Below are positions 11,270 to 22,319 of a stretch of 64,000 nt of DNA, one piece after another. The translations under genes and the position numbers were made by a program. Source of the DNA: Sphagnum compactum (taxonomy: Eukaryota; Bryophyta; Sphagnopsida; Sphagnales); NCBI GenBank assembly GCA_965153455.1, contig OZ234499.1:17480271-17544270 (forward strand). The letters run 5' to 3'. The notes below the pieces were generated by a model. The model searched no databases, was not told where the DNA came from, and saw only the letters and a list, made by a program, of their open reading frames with translations. The stretch's first letter is position 1. Each line of letters opens with the position of its first letter.

Positions 11270-12450
11270 AAAAATAAAAACCTAGGGGAACTTGAAGGCA
11301 TTCAAAAGAGCCCAAGCCCAAAAGCCTTTCAAAAACTTTCAACAAAGTCAAATCGAAAATGGCTAACTAACCTCGAAAACCTGAAAAAAGGAGGGAAAGA
11401 ATGGAGGAAATAAGAACGTGTCTAAACAAAACACTAAGAAAGAATCCCAAATGCTACTTAGACATCATTTAACCTTGGGAACACACCAAGATGATGAACA
11501 TCTTCATCCAAAGCCTCTTGCAAAAATGATGAAAAAAGGAACTGGAACCAAAAAGGACTCCCATGATACTAATGTTGACAATAGGGCAACAAAAACTAGC
11601 TAGGAAGGCAAACTCAAGAGGCAAACCAGAAGGGGTGTCAGCAACCAAGGAAGGGAAAAAAAATAATGAGGAAAAATGCTCAAAAAATTATGCAAAACAC
11701 AAAAACAAGCAAGCATAAAAAAAGGCCATACAAGGGGGTCACCTTAATGCATGCCTATAGATGAAAGGATGACAAACAAATTTCTCAAAAGGAACTAATG
11801 ACTAAGAACAAAAGAAGCTAAAGGGCATAAAATGAATGAACAAAAGGGAAAAATTGAAACAATTGGCTTCTTACTATTCAAAATTCTTAAAAAATGACCT
11901 TATACAAGATGGTGTTGGAAGCGTTTGCTACATCCACCTTAAGCGCCACTAAATTGAGGTGGACATCCAAAGTAACTCAAATGCCATGGACCACTGCTTT
12001 GTAACCACCACTAACCGCCACGCTGAACTAATGCAACAATAGGTAAAAAGAGAACACGTTATGAAATTGTAACCAAAAAGCCCTAGTAACTAATCAATAA
12101 AGTGCCTCACCCATTGCAATTGGCTAGATGCCATTTGAGGGTTTTGTTAAAATTAAAGACTTAACAACACCAAGAATGTGAGCCACAAACTATGGGATGT
12201 GACTAGTGGCAACATGGGAACTCAACTGATGAAATTGAATGGAATTGCTAGTTGAATCCTTGAGGTCGAGAAAATTCCAAAAATGTTTGAAGACCATGCT
12301 TAACAGACCGCCTATTGACAAATGGGACATGTGCAAGAAAACTAACCTAAAAAAATCCATGGAAAGTTCCACATATGTGTTCAACTAAAAAGCCAACAAG
12401 GAATACAAATAGGGAGAATCATAATCCAAAGGATGGAAGGTTTGTAACAC
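11270..12450 (-). pseudogene. Decayed non-LTR-type reverse transcriptase relic
   Basis: The minus strand carries a run of motifs of a plant LINE-type reverse transcriptase in the right order. Near 12144-12090 is KPSNG(I)*PIAMGEAL, resembling the RPIAVGE block. Near 12015-11980 is GGYKAVVHGI; near 11943-11911, LKVDVANASNT; near 11765-11735, SSIGMH*GDPL. Near 11530-11448 is a conserved post-catalytic stretch, FLQEALDEDVHHLG then PRLNDV. Stop codons interrupt several blocks, and the GDPL block is in a different frame from the others, so the copy is dead. No intact ends, poly(A) tail or target-site duplication were found. Family identity rests on remembered motif patterns. Confidence 0.6.
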
Positions 12451-14370
12451 GCAAATCATCTCTGATGATGTTAAACTAAAACAAGAAGGGTGAAAACCCT
12501 CACCACACATGCAAACTCCCCATCATGCTTGAGGGTTAAACTATGTCCTAATTGAAACAAAAGGGGCACAACCAAAGTAAAAACCGAAAGAGGTAAGGAT
12601 GCTAATGAAGCCCAATTTTAAAATAAAATCACCGCAAATGCACACACCCAAAAAAAATGTTTTGTACTTAAATTGTTATTAATCCTTGGACAAAAACTAT
12701 CAAAGGCATATTGCCTTAATTTCCCTATGCCCAATTACTCTACCACAAAAACGAAGGAAAAGACACCACTGAAGGAACAACAAGAATAGTTGTTCAAACA
12801 AGATGAAAAATGGACACATTGGCTTAAATTAAAAATGGGTGGAAGCCCAAGAACCAAAGAAAGTAGGGCCTCCATCGAAAAGCCCACCTACCTTAAAAAA
12901 ACCCACAAGCTGAAAAACCACAAAAAAAACAATTAAAAACTACCCAAGGGGAAGCCCCACCTTAAAACAAATCCCAAACCTTTGCTAAATAATGTAAGGC
13001 ACATCCACCAGGCTTAACATCTACCCAATTTTGTTTTTCATTAAGTTGGACATTTTGTTATGTTCCCACTCAAGTTTCAATCAGTTCAATATATAATATT
13101 GATCATGTACCACAACTATCTAAACTTCATATTCATTTCAAACAAATGTGACTTGGCTAATGTTCCTTCAAACCCTTTCAAATGTAAAAGAAGGAACATC
13201 AAAAAACCCTTTTGAAGATTTCGCATTCCTTTGCAACAATGACAAGCATTAGGAACCCTAACTCTTCTTCTTGTGTAATTTTCCAGCACCCACCAATAGT
13301 AGCCAACTTGGTAGGATTTGGTGCCTTTAAACCATAGCCTTTGTGAGCAACACTTTCTTACATCTTTCACTACTTGGTTTGGTTTCTACCTTGGGAGCAA
13401 CTGCTGTCATGCACATGGTAGCTCCACTTTGTTGTGTTCGCCATCACCACTCGTTCCTTGTATGCGCTCTTACTATTCTCCATTCACACAAACGAATTTT
13501 GTTAATTGTTTCTTCTGTTTCAACTAGTTACATCACAAATAGTTATTGAATGAATGACCCATCTCACAAGATTCCACCCTACATGTATATATATTGTATG
13601 GCACTTGCCACTTGCATTTAAAATTTAAATAAATGACAAGTTTTTAAATTTGTGTTGGGGTATTTGATTTTTGGAGGTGCTTAGCCAACTAAGATTTAAC
13701 CTAGGCTAGTGCCTCTTCCTTTAATATTTGAAGTAATATATATGCATAATTACCATTTAAAAAACTTTAATAACAAGAAAAAGACCTAAATGTTAAACTT
13801 TGGATCAAGTCAATGCCATAATGGTATGAAAATGGGCTCTATAAATTCACATAGGAACTATGCCATATATGTGTGTCAAAAAAACCCAAAAAGGAAAATA
13901 ATTGCTAATTAGTCAGTTGATCATAATGATTAATCACACATTAATTGGTTGTCCATAATGATTGACAAATGTGTGACATTTAAATGTTCCTTCAATGTAT
14001 ATTGTTCAATATTTATTGTTTATTGATGGAGAAAGGGAAGATATTTACCATTAAATTTAAATGTGATAAATAATGAAAATGCCCCGAATTCAATGTATCA
14101 CTAGTGATGGTTTGAAAAAGTTACAAATGTGCCAAATCTAGAAAAACATCTTTGAAAAGGACATGAAATTTATGACTTAAAATTTGCAAATTACCAATCA
14201 TCCTCATCTAGCAACAACAATATGTGAATGTAAAATTTGAAATTACCTATTGTCTCCATACAACAACAACTTATAAACCTAGTTAGTTAAATTAATTTGT
14301 TTGGTTGAATTAACCATGTATAGTGCATGGCCACTAAAGGATACCAACACCCACCAATGCACCATGAAAG
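12451..14370. other. Intergenic DNA beyond the reverse transcriptase relic
   Basis: The part nearest the relic may be its decayed 5' portion, but I can follow no motif there. The rest is AT-rich with no gene seen. Confidence 0.35.
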
Positions 14371-14530
14371 ATGGATAACAAATGGTCAAAAAACAATTTT
14401 CTATTGGATTCCAATTTTTCAACTAACCATGATGGTTAACTCAATTGTTGTTTTTACTACAAGAAGGTTGTTAATAGGTAGGTTGTAAAGGTAGCCCTTA
14501 CCTATGTATAAACTATATATTATCTAGTAG
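14371..14530 (+). repeat. Dispersed repeat family R1, part A, copy 1
   Basis: It contains TTGGATTCCAATTTTTC, AACTAACCATGATGGTTAAC and, further on, CCTTACCTATGTATAAACT. The same three blocks recur at 16540-16700, and the first two at 18966-19060. A short palindrome (TAACCATGATGGTTA) lies in its centre. Confidence 0.5.
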
Positions 14531-15118
14531 TTGCCTATTGGAAACTAGTTCTTTCTAGGTATCCAATAAGGTGTATTACCTAGGTGGAAAACAACATATT
14601 ATTTTATTGAATAAGCAAACATGTAAAATCAAATATTGTAATAGTTAAACCTTATGTAAATTCCAACACAGAAAACCTCATTTAATTTCGAGCTAGAGAT
14701 TTTAAGTGTCAAAGTAGTGAAACAACCAAAGGGCTATTATTTTGAAAAAAAAAAAACTAACCTACTACACCTATATTTTCAAGGGGCAAGTCTTAGAGTA
14801 GTTACCTAACATAGATAGGAATCTCATATAAGAAACAACACTTTATTCCAAGCTATTGTGATGGAGTTATGTCCTCAACAAGTTGTTACTATAATCTTGA
14901 CATAAGAAGCCTTTTGACTAGGATTAAACATTACTAGATAGAGTAACTTCAACACCTCCATACACCTAAGTAACACATATTTTGATAATGGGAATAACAC
15001 ACAAAAACAAAGGCATAACTTCTTTTTTTTTCCTTCACTTGTTTCAGAATCACATGTTACAAAGCTATTAAAACACCACAATAGCCTATACCACTATTGT
15101 AGTCCTTATTTAGGTCTA

Positions 15119-15150
<32 letters not shown>

Positions 15151-15640
15151 CCACACTCAATATATAGCTATTGGAAATATACTATTGTAGCTTAGAATCA
15201 CTATATCAACATTATTCAAGTTTGATCTATTCTATCACACAAACATGACTCTATCCAAAAATTCAAACATGCAAATTTATCTATCCAACTCCTAACTCCC
15301 TTTTCCTTTCACACACAAAACAACACCATACATAGTCAAAGAAATACCTTTCCTACCTCCTACAAAAGTTTCAATTAAAACCTAATGACCAAGAAATCCT
15401 CCAAAATCAACCACTTGATCCTACTTTATTAGCTAAACTCAAACCATTTTAACTTCACTTAACACATTCTCTTGAAACATAACTAAAATGATGGAGGCAA
15501 TTCAACCTCCACCTAAATCAGTGGAATGAATAGTTTTTCAACCACTCCCATCTACTATCAATAACTCTGGATTATTAGATTGTTACAATAAATAGTAAAA
15601 TCCAACCTTAACCTTTGATATGATAATCTAGACCTTTACA
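14531..15640. other. Intergenic DNA with a CA microsatellite
   Basis: No gene seen. A dinucleotide array is at 15123-15150. Confidence 0.4.
15123..15150 (+). repeat. (AC)n microsatellite
   Basis: Fourteen uninterrupted AC units. Confidence 0.95.
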
Positions 15641-15745
15641 CAATGGGTTACCAAGGTGAAACCATATATTAACTCAGTTTAGGGTTCATCCACAACTAAA
15701 TCATGAGGGGCATCCAATGATGATGCATTGGTGGGGTTGCTAGCC
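15640..15745 (+). repeat. Dispersed repeat family R1, part B, copy 1
   Basis: The words TTAACTCAGTTTAGGGTTCA, TCCACAACTAAATCAT and GGCATCCAATGATG match 16765-16835 and 19435-19545 with divergence. Part B follows part A at variable distance (about 1.25 kb, 0.23 kb and 0.45 kb), suggesting one family with differing internal length. Confidence 0.45.
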
Positions 15746-16365
15746 TGTTCTTTACTTGTGAAATTTCACCAAAAAGAAATTCTTTTATAAATAAATAAAA
15801 AATGAATCGATTTTTGGAAAGTTTGAACCCTCAAAATTGAGGGAAAAAGGTTAAAATCACCAGATTTGTATATTTGGTTTTTAGTGTGTAACCATGAACA
15901 TAGAGGGTTGATATAAAATTTTGCACTTCATATCTGGATTATCGCCTAATTTGGCTAAATCTTCCTAGGTATGATCACCATTTTTTGTACATCTTCTTCT
16001 GATGGATGATCCCCACCATAATTGACATAACTTATTAAAAAAATGTACATACCGATGGGGGCTGATTTAATCTGGTCCTCTACAGCATGTTCAACATTTT
16101 GCAGTGTTCATTTGTCTCACATACTTACTTTCTGTGGACATTTTGCATAGTGAAATTCGAGAGAATACTTGCTTGTTGTGTGGCTAAAGTCATATGGGTA
16201 CTTTGCATTCCTTGATCACAGTTTTAAAATACTTATGTGTCCTACAAATTTCCTGAAGTTGATCCACAAAAGGGGAGCGTTTGAAATATTCAACAACAAT
16301 GGCAAATGTCCATGATATTCTTAACACATCATATATAGATGGGAGTTAGGAAGGTGGTATATATA

Positions 16366-17062
16366 GGCCTTCGGTGAACCAACACCTACACTAGTACCGT
16401 AGTAAAACCCCTGAATTTATTTTTCTATGTTGCTTCTAACCTTGTTAAGTACGCTGTTTTAAATTAAATACAAGTCTTTGAGTCCAAATTTAACATTTCC
16501 TGGGCGAGAGAGTGACGCAGCCCACGACAAAGAAAGGATGGATGGTAGTTAGTGAAGAAACAGTTTTCTCTTGGGTTCCAATTCCCAAGCTAACCATCAT
16601 GGTTAGCTCAGTTGCTTTTTCACTACCTACTAACAACCTGAGTGTTGGGTTAATAGGTACTAAAACAACCCTTACGTATGTATAAACTGTAAGCCATCTC
16701 CTTCCCTGATAATCACCGATTTCCCTACCTATCCGATTACATACAGGACCTACGGTTACCGCAGTGAAAGCAGAATTAACGTAGATGAGGTTCATCCACA
16801 ACTGTGTCATAACAAGCATCCGTTGGATAGTCGGCCAAGAGAAGAGTCGGCAACAAAAGCTGAGGTTGGGACCACCATATGAGGGAATCATGGGTAACAA
16901 AAGTTTGTCGGTTTGACAACAATGAAGTTGGGCATGTTTCTATATTGGGGAAGAGGTTGGCATCCATGAGCATTGTCAACAAGGAACCGTGTTGTTCAAG
17001 ACATAAATTATTTCCTTTATTCTCTCCTAGCCTTGTGTGAACCAGCACCTACACTGGTAGCA
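16366..17062 (+). repeat. R1 copy 2 bounded by ~30-bp direct repeats
   Basis: Direct repeats containing GTGAACC(A)(A/G)CACCTACACT lie at 16366-16402 and 17030-17062, about 664 bp apart. Between them are both blocks of repeat family R1 (part A 16540-16700, part B 16765-16835). A related 30-mer lies on the other strand at 42364-42393. A 136-codon minus-strand frame at 16490-16900 is explained by this repeat and is not called a gene. Confidence 0.45.
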
Positions 17063-17883
17063 GCCTTTTCTTCTTGTGCAAAATTGTGTTAAAATAAAAA
17101 ATATTTCTATCATGTATTCCCCTTTTTTTGGGAAAAAATTTGCCAAAATTTGCTTTTCTTTATTTAAAAATTCCCCCCACATTCTGACTTGGATTTTGGA
17201 TGGGTAGCATTTTTTGGCAGTTCTTTTTTTTTATTGTTTCAATAGGTTTAGGTTCACTGTTTGTTTACTGATAAATCCCCAAGACAATCCCTCTTGGGTT
17301 GCTTGCTACGGATGCAAGGTCAGCAAATTGAAAAGAAAAAACATTGATTGCTATTTAGTGTTTTTTTAGAATTTTTTTTGCCACAGCCCAAGTGGCCATC
17401 ATCCATAGGAAGATGGCAAAAAACTGGCAATCATCCATTGGGGAAGAACCGTCAAATCTGGCTTTAAACCAGATATGTAGCATAATTTTTTTCTGTCATT
17501 CTGGCTACCTACTTGAAACTAATATGGCAATCTAGCAAATTTTCCAAGGTTTTTCTCTGATTTTTGGCTACTGAAACCCCCAAAAATGACTTATTTCACC
17601 TTTCTGCATAAAAACATTCAGGGAAAAATAAAGGCCACTTGTACGATGGTAAAGCCCGCCCAAAACATTTGATTGCTTTTTCTTAATATTATAAATATCC
17701 AATCCATACACTAAATGAGGGTTTATAAGGCCAAATTGAATACATTTTGGGTTAAATAAAGCCCCAAAGTCAAGAAGGTGAAGCTACCAAATTATGTGCA
17801 TTGTCTCTGCTCTCTGCCCGTAACAAAGGGGCATGACTTTCCAAACCTTCCCAACCTGAAAAGACCATTCTAAATTCAATAAC
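17063..17883. other. AT-rich intergenic DNA
   Basis: No gene or defined repeat seen. Confidence 0.4.
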
Positions 17884-18055
17884 ACTAATGGGTACCCGTG
17901 ACGAAAATTCGTTGAAAAGTCCCCCATGAAAACATACATGGTGAAGCGAGCTTTTATTTTTTTTATTTTTATGTTTTTTTTATCTTTATTTTGTATAATA
18001 AAAATAAAATGTTTATTTTTCACTTTTATATTTTTGTTTATTACTTTATTTATCC
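17884..18055 (+). mobile_element. GGGTACCCGTGAC-type repeat with T-rich body, copy 2
   Basis: ACTAATGGGTACCCGTGACG is followed by a small hairpin (ACGAAAATTCGT) and AAAGTCCCCCAT, then about 110 bp of T-rich DNA. Head sequence, order and orientation match 4031-4612. Possibly Helitron-related; the far end is undefined. Confidence 0.4.
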
Positions 18056-18965
18056 ATGCCGCCATTAGAGAAAAAGCTGGATTCTTTCAAGTTCTTGAAG
18101 ATTAAAAACTTTGCATCGGCTTTGCATTAAAAATGTGGAGAGCTGCTACATCTAAAGGAGATATGTCACAACAAATGGCAAAGCATGGAAATACCTTTCA
18201 TAGAGTGTGATGCTTACTCTCTAAGCACCTTGCAAGCACCCCTATAATGCCACCTAAAATCCCATGCCCTCCATACTATTAATCAAAACAGATGCCATCA
18301 AACTTGTCAGATGCAAGTCTACAGGACCTCCCCAAAAGACACCAGATCGCTTATAGGCCTCAACGTTCGGTATCCGGCTCCAATTTTGTAATGAAAACAA
18401 AAAAAACGAAAAAAATAAAATCACTGGGTGATGAGAACGTTCGGTTGTAGGTGATCAGCATCTAACAGTCAATTCTCGATCAGACGTAAGATAAAAGGAA
18501 AAGTTACGAAATGATGAGTCCCCTTGACAGTTTGCATACTAGCTTTCACTTTCAGTCACTCAACAATGAGAGATCGGACGCTGATGAGAACGTATCTAAT
18601 GAACCGGACGTAAAACCTAAAACCTAAAGGGGTCACAGACTGACTGATAGACCGACCGACAGTCACAGACAGACTTAGTGAATTAATATATAAGATTTGC
18701 TTTGTTGAGGGTTTTCTAGCAATACCAAAAGCATAACAGTGACCCTAAGGTTTAGAAGGGTAAGTGTCAATGTACATAATATACTAGTGCATAAAATCAG
18801 GTACAGGTAAACAATTTTCACTTACCTTGCCAAATTTTTGACATTTACACTTACCTTGGCCCAACGTGTAGATGTGTTTTTTCACTATATGGGGGAATTG
18901 TAAGAAGCATTAATTTACACTTACCCAATCTAAGTGTAAATGCATTTGGGAGGATAAGTGTAACT
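18056..18965. other. Intergenic DNA with recurring ACGTTCGG/GATGAGAACGT words
   Basis: Between about 18365 and 18640 GATGAGAACGT occurs twice, with related GTTCGG and GGACGTA words, and CCTAAAACCTAAA near 18620. This may be a decayed repeat. No gene is seen. Confidence 0.35.
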
Positions 18966-19545
18966 GGATTATGGGTGGATGGAAAACAATTTTTCATTGA
19001 GTTCCAATTTCTTATCTAATTAGGGTGGTTAGTTCAGTTTTAATTTTTATTACATTAGTACATGGGCGACTTTGGCATAAATTAAATTATTTTTGATTTT
19101 GCCAAATTTCTAGAAAAATCTTAGCCCTATTGTCAAAAACTCCAAAATTTTAGATTGTATGAATCTGGAATCAAACCCTAGCCTAGTACAAATAAGCACA
19201 TTATTTATTGAACACATTGACCACAAGGACAACAAGAAAACTCTGAACTTGGGTTAGAATATAATATGTAAATTTCTTATATGAAAATTCAAAATTAAAA
19301 ACTCCCATGACAAATCTTAAATTTTGAAATAAAATTAATTATTTGACACCATGTATTACAATATCTACCTACTAACAACCCAAATTTTTTACCTATAAGC
19401 ATCTATTTACTTACTAGTCACATATTAAAATGTCACATGTGAGTTACCAACCAACGAGAAACCCAATATCAACTCAATTGAGGGTCAATCAGAACTAAGT
19501 TATAAGAAGCTTCCAATGGATGGTGTATTGCTGGTTGGTGATTCA
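18966..19545 (+). repeat. Dispersed repeat family R1, copy 3 (parts A and B)
   Basis: Part A words (GAGTTCCAATTTC, GGTGGTTAGTTCAGTT) lie at 18966-19060. Part B words (ATCAACTCAATTGAGGGTCA, AGAACTAAGTTATAAGAAGC) lie at 19435-19545. Orientation is the same as the other copies. Confidence 0.4.
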
Positions 19546-20189
19546 CTTTGGGCGTCTAATCAACACATCAAATCAATTGCTTGTTTAATTCATTAGTCTT
19601 GCGGAGTATTTAATATGTGCTATAAGTTTATTTATTCACCACCCAAGGTTTAATACGAAATGAAGTAAAGCAGCTCAGTCCAAGTCTCCAAAAGCTTGTA
19701 ATTCTGAAGACTGCCCAAAACTAGAAAGTGTAAACTTTGAATGGTGACAATTTTCAGCAAGTCTCATTTTGTTTTATTGAAACATTCAGCTTGAAATTCC
19801 ATACACTTTGTCTAATTTTTAAAATTTTGATGTTTTGCATGACTTTTTCCACTGAGTCCAATCCTCAACATTATGATATTTTGCATGACTTTTACATGTG
19901 TTTGTGAGGACTGGCCCATTTTTTTGGATTGGGACTATTGTGATCAAATGCCAATTAAAGGTTATGAACAAATAGCAAATGGCCGAGAAATTGACATGGA
20001 ATCAGACATGGCCAAAGTGAATATTGCCATTTTCAGGCCGACCTTTCTGAGTTGGGCCTAATGGACTTCTCGGCAACCAAAGTGGTAAGAGCCAACTGTA
20101 TTTAGTAAGTGCTATGGGTTTTGTAGAATACTTTTTCAAAGGTGAAGTTGGAAGGAATATTGGTGCCTACCCCAACCACCCTAAATTAG
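19546..20189. other. Intergenic DNA, nothing assigned
   Basis: Only short frames with no recognisable product. Confidence 0.4.
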
Positions 20190-20330
20190 TACCATCACAA
20201 GGTTTACCAATGGTCCGTTCTATCCCAATTCAGGAATCAGGTTTACACTAAGAACAAAGGCTCTTGGTCGATGGCTTGTGGGCTTGCCATGGTCTCATCT
20301 CATCCTAATGGTGTGGTACCCTGAGGTTTG
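20190..20330 (+). repeat. Dispersed repeat (AGGTTTACACT type), copy B
   Basis: CAGGTTTACACTAAGAACAA, then ATGGTCTCATC and GGTACCCTGAGGTTTG, align in order with 9580-9720. Confidence 0.45.
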
Positions 20331-21367
20331 AAGGCCACCGCCCAATATTTTGAAATGGTGCACAAAATAATCTATAAAACTGGATACCCATTGGACTAAA
20401 CCAAATTGCCACTTATCCTACAATTTTTATTTTTTATTTTTCCCTCTAGAGCCTCCCCCATTAGCATCCAAAAAATTTATGCCCAGAAAAGGACATCAAT
20501 TGTGAAGTTATGTAGATTTTTCAATTGGGAAGGCTTATGTGTAGACTTTCATGGCATTTTGTATTTGTTATTCTTGCCTACTACCAAGGCAAGGATATTG
20601 TGTTTAGATTCATTATAGAGTATAGTAGTTTAAGGGATTTTGGCCCCTAGGTAATAGGTTTATTTCTGTATGAGGATTTTTGAAAGATGATATTTTGGCT
20701 AAGTTGTGTTGAAACTTGAGATTAGCTATTATACAGTTATAATATATCTTGAAGGATTTTGGTTTGTTTTAGAGGATTTTTCGAAGATTATATTTTTGCA
20801 TGGTGAAATATTTGAGTTTTGCATAATTCTTCTTCTTTTGCCTTAAGATCCTTTTTAATGTAAATGGCAAGGCCACAGTGTGACACACCCCTTGGTTCAC
20901 TGTGGGACCATATGCGAGAAATACGTCGGTAATTAACAAAACCAGCTCACAGCAATAAAGTTGGAATTCTTAGTCTGTGAGTGGCCCCCATTTCTCTATT
21001 TTTAAGGCCAACCTCTAGACAACTCAAGTCGGTTAGCTAGTTTTTGTAAACCAATGGAGTAAAGTCATAGAGTATATGGAGCATATCTTATTCATGAATA
21101 ATTCTTCCACTTCCCTCCTAGAAAAGAGGAAGTATATTAAGCCTACTTAGATGAAGAGCAATCACATTAGGAATGTCGGGATTCACACTACTATGGTTAT
21201 AATTGTCCTTTTGGCTTCTTCAAAATAAACTTTGAATTGTGGGGTCATGGTTATAATGAAAGAAGTTAATACATATCAACATGGTTGGTATGTGAAATTC
21301 TCACAATTTTTGGGGAACCAAGCCTTTAAAAAACATTTAAAAATTTACTGCAGCAGTTTTTACACCA
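20331..21367. other. AT-rich intergenic DNA
   Basis: No gene, RNA or defined repeat seen. Confidence 0.4.
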
Positions 21368-21477
21368 GGTAAAGAAAGCCCTCGGGCAGGGGCATTCCCA
21401 AAATAACCAGTCCTCAGGCCTTGGGGCCGGGGCGGCTTATTTAGGGAATGCCCGCCCCTGCCCGCGGGGGCTTTACC
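21368..21477. repeat. GC-rich foldback (long imperfect palindrome)
   Basis: The left arm starts GGTAAAGAAAGCCCTCGGGC and continues AGGGGCATTCCCAAAATAA. The right arm reads TTATTTAGGGAATGCCC, then GCCCCTGCCC and CGGGGGCTTTACC. Apart from small indels the arms are reverse complements over about 40 bp, around a centre that is itself palindromic (CCTCAGGCCTTGGGG). Its GC content is far above the region. It ends about 840 bp upstream of the receptor-kinase start codon. A foldback transposon is the likeliest reading; no target-site duplication was found. Confidence 0.7.
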
Positions 21478-22319
21478 CTACGGATAATATTCTGCCCTAG
21501 AATGGAACCTGTTGTGTGCAGCGAATCCGGTGAGGAGAATCACGTGTACTGTTTCTAGAGCCAATTGCGTCAGTGGCTGGCGGGTTGCATCGTCGATAGG
21601 AAGCGTGTACAAAAGAAGAAGAGCTTTTAGTCCTGGCGTTATTGTTGAGCTTCATCTTGTGTCTAGTGGAGTTGGTGCCAGCGGCAGAGCAACACGGATC
21701 TCGTCGACCCTGTAACTTAATTCTCAAGATCTTGTCAATTGGAGTACCAGTATTTCTCAAATTGAGAGTACGAAGATGCAAAAATAAATTCATACAGACA
21801 TTGATCAGCTGTTGATCGCTATCAAACTTTCTTCGCTTCACGCTTTGATTATCTTGTTTAGAGCGTAACTTCAATAATATTGTCTCGTGATGCCTAACGT
21901 GCACAACTGATTATCATACTGTGCTTTAATTTGGGTTTGAGAAAGGTTGGATCATTGTTGGATTCGCCTCATGGGTTGTAGTATCGTCGACTCGATTATA
22001 GGTTGAAGAAGAAATTTGGACGTGATTTTCTTACTTCCATAAATTGATATACTAATTAACTAGTTAAGTTTCCGCATTAAGCGGCGCTACAAGCTGTGTT
22101 TTAAATATGGTATGCAGGATGTCGGAAGTTGAGCGATGAATCTTTATTAGATTTTAAGATTATGAGAGTTAATATACTGAATACCAGGAAGAGTCTTCTC
22201 CTCTTGCTGAATCGTATTTGGAGTGGAAGGAGCTTAGAATCTCATGCATGTGCCCCATCCGTCTGATGCAGCAGTTGCAGCAAGGGGTTCATCTTACAAA
22301 TTAGGGACGAGGCGATCAA
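21478..22319 (+). promoter_or_regulatory. Upstream region of receptor-kinase gene
   Basis: This 840-bp stretch is less AT-rich than the intergenic DNA to its left and probably holds the promoter and 5' UTR of the kinase gene. A CACGTG (G-box core) is at 21541-21546. A 135-codon minus-strand frame (21497-21904) overlaps it but has no recognisable motif. The transcription start cannot be placed. Confidence 0.35.

Noticed and set aside
16490-16900. 136-codon minus-strand frame
   Set aside because: It overlaps both blocks of dispersed repeat family R1 and has no recognisable motif.
18430-18600. CTGATGAGAACG and TGATGAGTCCCC words resembling a hammerhead ribozyme core
   Set aside because: No partner GAAA block with a pairing stem II and no flanking stems I and III could be drawn, so the resemblance is limited to a short word.
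21497-21904. 135-codon minus-strand frame upstream of the receptor kinase
   Set aside because: No motif, and the stretch is better explained as promoter and leader of the kinase gene.
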